Source: Massilia endophytica
GTDB lineage: Bacteria; Pseudomonadota; Gammaproteobacteria; Burkholderiales; Burkholderiaceae_D
Length of the DNA: 64,000 nucleotides
Reading direction: 5' to 3'
Assembly (NCBI RefSeq): GCF_021165955.1
Contig: NZ_CP088952.1
Coordinates: 186,001-250,000, forward strand
The notes beneath the pieces are model-generated. The model had not been told where the DNA came from and did no database searches. It worked only from the letters and a program-made list of their open reading frames with translations. Of this stretch, positions 24,485 through 33,905 are shown piece by piece. Positions within the stretch are counted from its first letter, which is position 1; every line of letters begins with the position of its first letter. Made by a program: the position numbers and the translations under genes.

Positions 24485-25942
24485 GTGGCCACCATCACCC
24501 TGATCTATTCCCAGAAAGCCGCCGACCGCGCGCACAGCATGGGCGTGCGTCCGGCCTCGGATGACCTGCTCGGCTTCGACACCCTGGCCGCCCTGGTCTC
24601 GGCGACCTCCCAGATGCCCGCCATCGGCGCCGACGGCGTGGGCGGCGTGATGATCGGCTCCTTCCTGAACTTTACGGAGTTCGAGGACTTCGCCACCATG
24701 ACCCTGTCCGGCGTCAGCGTGCGCGGGGGAGGCAGGGTGCTGGCGACGGGACTCAAGGGCTTCCATCCCGGCCAGTCCAACTTCCAGCAGCAGGGCGATT
24801 ACGCCATGACCGTCTCCGCCACAGGCGGCTCCATGGTCGTGCAGTCGATGAGCAGCACCGTCAACACGGCCTCGGTCGAAACCGTGAGGACGCCCGGCAT
24901 GGCGGGCTACGACAAGGTGTTCGGCAACATGACGGGCACCCTGGCCGGCGCAATGAAAACCGATATCTCCGGCCTCATGAGCGGCAGCGTCACGCGGCTG
25001 ACCCTCGCCACGCAGTACATCGTCAAGTCCGCGCTTATCGAAGGCCAGTTCTCCGTATCCGGGCACAACGGCGGCCTGGAGACCAGCGGTACTGCCAACC
25101 TGCACGGAACGCTCACTACCTACAGGAACGTGTACGACGACGGCAGCATCGAATCCATCGAAGGCGCGTCCATCGCCTACGACAGCCGGGTGAATTCGGC
25201 GCTGCTGCAAAGCGCCTCGAATTTTTCCGGCGACGACGTCTTCAACGTCAGCATGCCGGTGCTGCGGGATACGCTGCAGATCGCGGCGGGCGAGGGCAAC
25301 GATGTCGTGACACTGGCGGGCGGCGGCGGAGGGCTGCACGTGGACGCGGGCTGGGGCAACGACATCATCAAGCTGGCCAGCGATACGCACTTCGTCGAAG
25401 GCGGCGGGGGCCTCGACACCGTGCTGCTGCCCGGCGCGGCGGCGGAGTATGCGAAGGGTGGCAGCGGCGGCCTGAAGACCTTTACCGACGGCGGCGGCGC
25501 CGTGGCAAGCCTGAGCGGCATCGAGCGCGTCCAGTTCAGCGACGCGGGCATTGCCTACGACATCAACGGCAATGCGGGCCAGGCCTACCGCATGTACAAG
25601 GCCGCCTTCGACCGCGCTCCCGACGCACTGGGCCTGGGCTTCTGGATTGCCAATCTCGATAAGGGCTGGACTCTGGCGCGGGTCGCCTCGGGCTTCCTCG
25701 GCAGCGACGAATACGTGGGGCGCTATGGCGCCGACGCGAGCGACAGCGCCTTTATCGACAACCTGTACCAGAACGTGCTGCACCGCGACCCCGAGGCCGG
25801 CGCAGCGGCCTACTGGACCACCCGCCTCGCCGCGGGCGCCAGCCGCGCCCAGGTCATGGTGGAATTCAGCGAAAGCCCCGAGAACCAGGCGCAGGTGATC
25901 GGCGCCATCCAGAACGGCATCGACTATCTTCCCTTCGGCTGA
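24485..25942 (+). CDS. DUF4214 domain protein with RTX-like repeats, probable type I secretion substrate
   Basis: 485 residues from a GTG at 24485 with GGAG five bases upstream; a longer reading from 24371 would overlap the valS promoter. There is no signal peptide. The N-terminal 250 residues are beta-rich and repetitive. GEGNDVVTLAGGGGG and AGWGNDIIKLA (about 270-310) are degenerate Ca-binding RTX nonapeptides. The C-terminus (about 365-470) is a DUF4214 domain (AYRMYKAAFDRAPDALGLGFW ... VLHRDPEAGAAAYW). Lack of signal plus RTX points to type I secretion, but no exporter genes are nearby. Confidence 0.85.
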   Translation: MATITLIYSQKAADRAHSMGVRPASDDLLGFDTLAALVSATSQMPAIGADGVGGVMIGSFLNFTEFEDFATMTLSGVSVRGGGRVLATGLKGFHPGQSNFQQQGDYAMTVSATGGSMVVQSMSSTVNTASVETVRTPGMAGYDKVFGNMTGTLAGAMKTDISGLMSGSVTRLTLATQYIVKSALIEGQFSVSGHNGGLETSGTANLHGTLTTYRNVYDDGSIESIEGASIAYDSRVNSALLQSASNFSGDDVFNVSMPVLRDTLQIAAGEGNDVVTLAGGGGGLHVDAGWGNDIIKLASDTHFVEGGGGLDTVLLPGAAAEYAKGGSGGLKTFTDGGGAVASLSGIERVQFSDAGIAYDINGNAGQAYRMYKAAFDRAPDALGLGFWIANLDKGWTLARVASGFLGSDEYVGRYGADASDSAFIDNLYQNVLHRDPEAGAAAYWTTRLAAGASRAQVMVEFSESPENQAQVIGAIQNGIDYLPFG

Positions 25943-26580
25943 TTCGGGCGGGGCGCCTCGCACTCCGCGCCCCAGGCCACGAACTCGTTGTGCAGCTTGC
26001 GCGTGGCGATGCGGGCGGTCCCGCCCTGCGAGCTCTCGAACACCAGCACATTCTGTCCATCCTTAGCGCGGTCAAGCCCCGTCAGGCGGAAGCCGTGGTT
26101 GCGCAGCGGCGCGCAGCGCGTATTGCCCGCCATGAGAAGGCGCGCGCTCCCCAGCAGCTCGGGATACTGCTGCAGCAGGCGCAGGGCGTCCATGTCCGCC
26201 ACGGCCGCCAGCAGGCGCACGGCGTGCTCGGGCGGCGTGCCGCATTGCCCCGCATGATGGATCCACATCACCTGTTCCGCGTCGCCGCGCAGGCGCCAGC
26301 GCTGGGACGGGCGGCCCTGCGGCGAATAATCGAAGGTTTCGCGCGGGGCGCGGCACAGGGGCAGCACGGCGCGCTGGCCGGGGCCGTCCACGGTGGCGCT
26401 CAGCTGGCGCTTGCCGCCGCGCGGCCCGGTGCTGAAGGCGGGATTGGGCAGATGCGCATCCGGATGCAGGCTGCGGTAGAAGGCGTAGAAGGAATCCGTT
26501 TCGGCCTCGCTCACCTGCGCCTGCGCCGGCGGCAAGGCCGCGGCCAGTGCGGCGAGGGCCGCGCTTGTCAGTGCTCTCAT
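25924..26580 (-). CDS. Secreted hypothetical protein
   Basis: 218 residues that I do not recognise. A signal peptide (RALTSAALAALAAALPPAQAQ) is followed by a basic, Pro-rich stretch and a domain with three or four cysteines (LPLCRAP, HHAGQCGTPPEH, GNTRCAP, GAECEAP), which could form two disulfides. Its 3' end overlaps the end of the convergent DUF4214 gene by 19 bp. It is divergent from the thi operon, its start being about 65 bp from the thiC promoter box. Confidence 0.75.
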   Translation of the reverse strand: MRALTSAALAALAAALPPAQAQVSEAETDSFYAFYRSLHPDAHLPNPAFSTGPRGGKRQLSATVDGPGQRAVLPLCRAPRETFDYSPQGRPSQRWRLRGDAEQVMWIHHAGQCGTPPEHAVRLLAAVADMDALRLLQQYPELLGSARLLMAGNTRCAPLRNHGFRLTGLDRAKDGQNVLVFESSQGGTARIATRKLHNEFVAWGAECEAPRPNQPKGR

Positions 26581-26622
26581 GGGCCGATTATATCGCCGGG
26601 CCCGCGCGCCAGCGCGCGCCGC

Positions 26623-26650
26623 TTGAATTCCCGTCCGATGCGGTTATAAT
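26623..26650 (+). promoter_or_regulatory. Promoter of the thi operon
   Basis: TTGAAT (26623-26628) and a perfect TATAAT (26645-26650) with 16 bases between. The transcript would start near 26657, just before the riboswitch aptamer. Confidence 0.75.
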
Positions 26651-26671
26651 TCCTGCGCTGCCTCCGGGCAG

Positions 26672-26757
26672 CAACGCTAGGGGTCCTGCGCGGCGAGAGC
26701 GGCGCGGGTGAGAAATACCCTCCGAACCTGATCTGGGTAATGCCAGCGAAGGGAAGC
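26672..26757 (+). promoter_or_regulatory. TPP riboswitch (THI element)
   Basis: The conserved aptamer blocks are all present in order: CTAGGGGTCC, GGTGAGAAATACCCT (the CUGAGA region in variant form), GAACCTGATCTGGGTAATGCCAGCG (split here by family as CCTGATCTGG and TAATGCCAGCG) and AAGGGAAGC. It senses thiamine pyrophosphate and precedes thiC by about 90 bases. Expression-platform candidates are two mutually exclusive hairpins, CTCCTTTG (26812-26819) with CAAAGGAG and GGCTCC (26822-26827) with GGAGCC (26841-26846). Both cover the thiC Shine-Dalgarno, which suggests translational control. Confidence 0.95.
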
Positions 26758-26848
26758 TTGTGGAAACGCCGCGCCTTCACGCTCCGCCGTGCCGCGCGTG
26801 CGTCGCCTGAACTCCTTTGCTGGCTCCTGAAGCCGACAAAGGAGCCAA

Positions 26849-28729
<1,881 letters not shown>

Positions 28730-28739
28730 GGAGTCGGAA

Positions 28740-28943
28740 ATGATCGGCATCGTATTGAACGGAGAGCCCCGCAGCGTGCCGCCCGGCCACGACCTGCAGG
28801 CATTGATCGACGGCCTCGAACTGGGCGGGCAGGCGCTGGCGCTGGCCGTCAACCGCCAGGTGGTGCCGCGCCAGAAGTGGCCCGGCTACCAGCTGCAGGC
28901 GGAAGACAGGATCGACATCGTGCGCGCCATCGGCGGCGGCTAA
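28740..28943 (+). CDS. thiS: Sulfur carrier protein ThiS
   Basis: 67-residue ubiquitin-fold carrier ending in the required Gly-Gly (RAIGGG). Its C-terminal thiocarboxylate donates sulfur to ThiG for thiazole formation. The core LNGEPRSV ... LALAVNRQVVPRQKW ... DRIDIVRAIGGG is characteristic. It lies 10 bp after thiC with its own GAGG ribosome binding region. The glycine oxidase gene thiO often found between thiC and thiS in related genomes is absent here. Confidence 0.96.
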   Translation: MIGIVLNGEPRSVPPGHDLQALIDGLELGGQALALAVNRQVVPRQKWPGYQLQAEDRIDIVRAIGGG

Positions 28944-28958
28944 ACCAAGGAGAACGAC

Positions 28959-29744
28959 ATGGAAAACAAGGACAGCCTGCTCACCATCGCAGGCAGGCAA
29001 TACACCTCGCGGCTGCTGGTCGGCAGCGGCAAATACAAGGACCTGGCGGAAACGCGCGCGGCCACGGAGGCATCGGGCGCCGCCATCATCACGGTCGCCA
29101 TCCGCCGCGTGAACATCGGCCAGGACCCGAACGCCCCAAACCTGCTGGACGTGCTGCCGCGTGAAATCACCGTGCTGCCCAACACGGCGGGCTGCTACAC
29201 GGCGCGCGACGCCATCTACACCCTCCAGCTGGCGCGCGAGCTGCTGGGCGGCCAGAAGCTGGTGAAGCTGGAAGTGCTGGGCGACGAGAAGACGCTCTTC
29301 CCCAACATGCCCGAAACGCTGGCTGCGGCGAAGGAACTGGTGCGCGACGGCTTCGACGTGATGGTCTACTGCAGCGACGACCCGATCCAGGCGCGCATGC
29401 TGGAAGACGCGGGCTGCGCCGCCATCATGCCCCTCGCATCGCTGATCGGCTCGGGCATGGGCATCCTCAACCCCTGGAACCTCTCGCTCATCATCGAACA
29501 GGCCAAGGTGCCGGTGCTGGTGGACGCGGGCGTGGGCACGGCCTCCGATGCGGCCATCGCCATGGAGCTGGGCTGCGACGGGGTGCTGATGAACAGCGCC
29601 ATCGCGGGCGCCCGCGACCCCGTGCGCATGGCGCGCGCCATGAAGCTGGCCGTGGAAGCGGGACGCGGCGCCTTCCTGGCAGGCCGCATGCCGCGCCGCT
29701 TCGCCGCATCGCCTTCCTCGCCCATGGCAGGGCGGGTGGCATGA
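28959..29744 (+). CDS. thiG: Thiazole synthase ThiG
   Basis: 261-residue TIM-barrel enzyme that condenses deoxyxylulose phosphate, dehydroglycine and ThiS thiocarboxylate into the thiazole moiety. The Schiff-base lysine is K103 in LVKLEVLGD. SGKYKD, PNTAGCYTARDA, PLASLIGSGMGI and DAGVGTASDAA are conserved. The substrate deoxyxylulose phosphate comes from dxs, which is also in this window (54189). AAGGAG precedes the ATG, and the stop overlaps thiD (ATGA). Confidence 0.97.
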   Translation: MENKDSLLTIAGRQYTSRLLVGSGKYKDLAETRAATEASGAAIITVAIRRVNIGQDPNAPNLLDVLPREITVLPNTAGCYTARDAIYTLQLARELLGGQKLVKLEVLGDEKTLFPNMPETLAAAKELVRDGFDVMVYCSDDPIQARMLEDAGCAAIMPLASLIGSGMGILNPWNLSLIIEQAKVPVLVDAGVGTASDAAIAMELGCDGVLMNSAIAGARDPVRMARAMKLAVEAGRGAFLAGRMPRRFAASPSSPMAGRVA

Positions 29745-30490
29745 AGCAGCGCCCCTGCGTGCTCGTCTTCGCGGGCTTCGACCCCTCCTGCGGCGCGGGC
29801 ATCGCCGCCGACGTGCAGACCGTCACCGCGCTGGGCGGCCATCCGCTCGCCGTGGTGACGGCGCTCACGGTGCAGGACAACAACCGCGTGCACGGCGTGG
29901 AGCCCACGCCGCCGGAACTGGTGCGGCGGCAGGCGAGGGCGCTGATGGACAGCTGCGAGATCGGCGCCGTCAAGATCGGCATTCCGGGCAGCGCCGAAAA
30001 CGCCGCCGCCATCGCGGAACTGATCGCCGCGCTGCGCCGCGAGCAGGGCGCCGCCCTGCCGGTGGTGCTGGACCCCGTGCTCGCCAGCGGCCGGGGCGAC
30101 GCCCTCGCGCGCGGCGACGCCGCCACCGCCCTGCAGCCCCTGTTCGGCCAGGCCACGCTCCTCACGCCGAACGGCCCCGAAGCGGAAGCCCTGGCAGCGC
30201 GCGCGGGCGCCGTGCCGCACCTGCTGCTGACGGGAGGCCATGGCAGCGGCGCCAATGTCGTCAACACCTGGCGCCACGAAGGCCGCGAGCGCGAATGGAA
30301 GTGGCCCCGCCTGCCGGGCGAATTCCACGGCAGCGGCTGCACCCTGGCCTCGGCCGCCGCCACCCTGCTGGCCCAGGGCCTGCCCATGGAGCAGGCCCTG
30401 GACCGCGCCCAGGCCTTCACATTCGAGGCGCTGCTCGCCTCCTACGCCATCGCGCCCGGCCAGTGCATGCCGCTGCGCCGCGCCGCCTAA
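29741..30490 (+). CDS. thiD: Hydroxymethylpyrimidine / phosphomethylpyrimidine kinase ThiD
   Basis: 249-residue ribokinase-fold enzyme that phosphorylates HMP twice to HMP-PP. Motifs: AGFDPSCGAGIAADVQT at the N-terminus, VVLDPVLASGRGD and the anion hole FHGSGCTLASA with its catalytic residue in DGSGC-type context (here HGSGC). The second residue block LTPNGPEAEAL matches the family TPN. Translationally coupled to thiG through ATGA. The protein is slightly shorter than typical ThiD. Confidence 0.94.
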   Translation: MKQRPCVLVFAGFDPSCGAGIAADVQTVTALGGHPLAVVTALTVQDNNRVHGVEPTPPELVRRQARALMDSCEIGAVKIGIPGSAENAAAIAELIAALRREQGAALPVVLDPVLASGRGDALARGDAATALQPLFGQATLLTPNGPEAEALAARAGAVPHLLLTGGHGSGANVVNTWRHEGREREWKWPRLPGEFHGSGCTLASAAATLLAQGLPMEQALDRAQAFTFEALLASYAIAPGQCMPLRRAA

Positions 30491-30500
30491 GGAGAACACC

Positions 30501-31115
30501 TTGCAAGGACTCTACCTCGTCACCCCCGACTGGGACGACACCGCCGCGCTGCTCGAACGCAGCGAGCAGGCCCTGCGCGCAGGCGTCGCCCTGCTGCAGT
30601 ACCGCCACAAGACGGCGGACGAAGCGCTGCGCCGCAGCCAGGCCGGCGCGCTGCTGGAACTGTGCCGCCGCCATGGCACGCCCCTCGTCATCAACGACCA
30701 CATCGCCCTGTGCCAGGAACTCGACGCGGACGGCGTGCACGTGGGCGGCACGGACGCCAGCGTGGACGAAGCCCGCGCCGCGCTGGGCGCGCACAAGATC
30801 GTGGGCGCCTCCTGCTACGGAGAGCTGGAGCGCGCCATCGCCGCCCAGCGCGCCGGCGCCAGCTACGCCGCCTTCGGCGGCTTCTACCCCTCGCGGGTGA
30901 AGCGCTACGACTTCGTCACCAGCCCCGAAATACTGGACCGCGCGCGCGTGATGCTGCGCGTGCCTTGCGTCGTGATAGGCGGCATGACGCCGGAGAACGC
31001 CCGGCCCCTGGTGGCGCGCGGCGCCCAGATGGTGGCCGCCATCAGCAGCGTGTACGGGGCGCCCGACACCGCGCAGGCGGTGGAGGCCTTCCGGGGCCTG
31101 TTCCATTCGCGCTGA
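30501..31115 (+). CDS. thiE: Thiamine-phosphate synthase ThiE
   Basis: 204-residue TIM-barrel enzyme joining HMP-PP and thiazole phosphate to thiamine phosphate. It starts at a TTG (30501) with AAGGAG seven bases upstream, reading MQGLYLVTPDWDD; no ATG or GTG is available in a suitable place. LLQYRHK, LVINDHIALCQELDADGVHVGGTD, IVGASCYG and GGMTPENARPLVARGAQMVAAISSVY are conserved, although the first block has H where many ThiE proteins have QxRxK spacing. Last gene of the thi operon; no clear terminator follows. Confidence 0.95.
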   Translation: MQGLYLVTPDWDDTAALLERSEQALRAGVALLQYRHKTADEALRRSQAGALLELCRRHGTPLVINDHIALCQELDADGVHVGGTDASVDEARAALGAHKIVGASCYGELERAIAAQRAGASYAAFGGFYPSRVKRYDFVTSPEILDRARVMLRVPCVVIGGMTPENARPLVARGAQMVAAISSVYGAPDTAQAVEAFRGLFHSR

Positions 31116-31142
31116 GGCCTGCCCGGCGCTGGTCAATACGTC

Positions 31143-31148
31143 TATAAT
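31143..31148 (+). promoter_or_regulatory. -10 box upstream of the ANTAR response regulator
   Basis: TATAAT at 31143-31148 stands 34 bases before the start codon. The -35 region is GC-rich and uncertain. Confidence 0.45.
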
Positions 31149-31182
31149 CGGCTCACGAGAACCGCATGAAAGGTGCCGAGAT

Positions 31183-31812
31183 ATGAACGCTGCCGCTCCG
31201 GTCAAACGACTGATCATGATCGTGGACGACGACCAGATCCTCGCCGAGTTCCTGAGCGAGGTGCTGCGCAACGCGGGCTACGACACGGTGCGGGCGCACG
31301 CCGCCGACGAAGCGCTCAAGCTGGTGTCCGAGCGCGAGCCCGACATGGCCCTGCTGGACATCCACATGCCCGGCATGTCCGGCATGGACCTGGCCAAGCA
31401 GCTCAATCGCCACACCACCGTACCCTTCATGTTCCTCTCCGGGCGCGGCGACAGCGACGTGGCCAAGCAGGCCGCCGCCTACGGCGCCGTCGGCTTCCTC
31501 GTCAAGCCCGTGGACGAAAAGCAGCTCATGCCTGCCTTCGAGGCGGGCCTGGCGCGGGCCGACGAAATCCGCGAGCTGCGCCGCACGGAAACCAACCTGA
31601 ACGCCGCCCTGGCGGCCGGGCGCGAGACCAGCCTGGCTGTCGGCCTGCTCATGTGCAAATTCCAGACCGACCGCAATACCGCCTTCGAAGTGCTGCGCGA
31701 CCATGCCCGCTCCAGCCGCCGCAAGGTGAACGAGGTGGCCGACCAGCTGCTGGCCGCCGAGGAAACATTGAATGGTTTGCATGCGGCATTTAACGCACGC
31801 CTGAAAAAATAG
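31183..31812 (+). CDS. Response regulator with ANTAR RNA-binding output domain
   Basis: 209 residues. The N-terminal receiver has DDD at 15-17, phosphoacceptor D59 (LLDIHMPG) and K108 (LVKP). The C-terminal region (about 135-195, ALAAGRETSLAVGLLMCKFQTDRNTAFEVLRDHARSSRRKVNEVA style) is an ANTAR domain. ANTAR proteins of the AmiR/NasR type bind hairpins in leader RNAs and prevent termination. No partner kinase is adjacent and no paired ANTAR hairpins were recognised nearby, so the target is unknown. AGATATG gives a weak ribosome binding site. Confidence 0.9.
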   Translation: MNAAAPVKRLIMIVDDDQILAEFLSEVLRNAGYDTVRAHAADEALKLVSEREPDMALLDIHMPGMSGMDLAKQLNRHTTVPFMFLSGRGDSDVAKQAAAYGAVGFLVKPVDEKQLMPAFEAGLARADEIRELRRTETNLNAALAAGRETSLAVGLLMCKFQTDRNTAFEVLRDHARSSRRKVNEVADQLLAAEETLNGLHAAFNARLKK

Positions 31813-31988
31813 TGTTTCCCATGTGAATTAGAACCGGGTTACACTACCCCCATCTGCCGGGCCTCCAGCCTGCCCGGCACCTCTCTCCACAGCCGCCTGC
31901 ACCCTGCCGCTGTAGCGCATCCTTCGGCCCAGCTCCGCCGACAAGCACTCAACCCTTGCAACGCGAGACCCCTCGCGCGGAGATCCGT

Positions 31989-32411
31989 ATGAACATGACC
32001 GACGCCCTCCAGTCCCTCGCGCCCGGCGCGCACGCCGTGCCCAAGGTGCTGCATGTGGACCGTGACGAAACCGCCGCCCTCATCCTGGCCACCCTCATCG
32101 TGCCCGAAACCCAGGTCAGCCACGCCGCCAGCCTGGGCGACGCGGCCGTGGCCCTGGCCGAGGAGCACTATGCCCTCATCGTGCTCGACCCTGACCTGCC
32201 GGACGGCGACGGCTACGAGCTGGTGCGCAGCCTGCGCGCACGCGGCGACCACACGCCCGTGCTGCTCTACACGGCCACCCATCCCGATCTGCACCACGAC
32301 GCCCACGCCTTCCTGCCCAAGCCCTGGACCTCGCCGCGCCAGCTGTGGCAGGCCGTGTCCTACCTGCTGAAACTGGAAGGTGCGCCCGCCGCGCTGGAGT
32401 TCGCTGCCTGA
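31989..32411 (+). CDS. Stand-alone response regulator receiver protein
   Basis: 140 residues, one receiver domain and no output domain. D24 and D26 form the acidic pocket (LHVDRDE), D67 is the phosphoacceptor (VLDPDLPDGDGYEL) and K111 the conserved lysine (LPKPW). GGAG stands seven bases before the ATG at 31989, which is preferred to an upstream start. It lies 176 bp after the ANTAR regulator in the same direction. It may work with it in a phosphorelay, or serve as a phosphate sink. No histidine kinase is present in the window. Confidence 0.85.
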   Translation: MNMTDALQSLAPGAHAVPKVLHVDRDETAALILATLIVPETQVSHAASLGDAAVALAEEHYALIVLDPDLPDGDGYELVRSLRARGDHTPVLLYTATHPDLHHDAHAFLPKPWTSPRQLWQAVSYLLKLEGAPAALEFAA

Positions 32412-32480
32412 GGACCGCTTCGCGCATTGTTGGCCGCCTTGCTATGATGTCGGCTTTACCACATCACACGGGACAATGCG

Positions 32481-33587
<1,107 letters not shown>

Positions 33588-33590
33588 GGC

Positions 33591-33717
33591 CCAGCCCGTG
33601 TCCAAATCTGGTGCCAGGGAAGATTCTTGGACACGGCCTCGGCCCTAACGGCATAGGGCTGTGCTCGTGTCCACTTTTCTTCCCTGGCACCAGATTTGGA
33701 CACGGGCACGGCTGTAA
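33591..33717 (+). repeat. 127-bp nested palindromic element, copy B
   Basis: Arms at 33597-33635 and 33666-33704 (39 bp) are inverted copies with about four mismatches near the inner ends, around a 30-bp loop. Core CGTGTCCAAATCTGGTGCC, then AGGGAAGA, then TGGACACG. It begins CCAGCCCGTGTCC three bases after the frmA stop and ends CGGCTGTAA. Copy A at 3849-3975, read on the minus strand, has the same ends, loop landmarks (CTAA ... TAGGGC) and length, and likewise begins just after a stop codon. Confidence 0.85.
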
Positions 33718-33810
33718 CGCCTGTCCCGGCTTTTTGCAGCCTGTTCCGCCGTTGCGGCGTCCTGTCGCAAACCGGCTCCGTTCTGCCAGCTCCCTGAGCT
33801 AGAGTGATCC

Positions 33811-33880
33811 TTGTCGAATCACCATGCCTTTATGTAGAAAAAAAGTTCTAGACACGAGGTTCTAGATCAATTATTCTACA
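33811..33880 (+). promoter_or_regulatory. Promoter/operator of the blaR1-like gene
   Basis: TTGTCG (33811-33816) and TAGAAA (33835-33840) form a candidate promoter with an 18-base spacer. Overlapping it is a perfect dyad of four sites: TGTAGAA (33833), TTCTAGA (33846), TTCTAGA (33860) and TTCTACA (33874), whose TA steps lie exactly 14 bp apart. The centre of symmetry is 33856.5. BlaI/MecI repressors use TGTA/TACA-type half-sites, so this fits a BlaI-family operator. The 33718-33810 stretch before it holds nothing I can identify. Confidence 0.65.
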
Positions 33881-33905
33881 TTGGACCAACTCCTGGAGCC
33901 CTGCC

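Noticed and set aside
33718..33810. A small gene (for example blaI) between copy B of the repeat and the blaR1-like gene
   Set aside because: The gap is too short for a BlaI repressor and no frame with a ribosome binding site was found.
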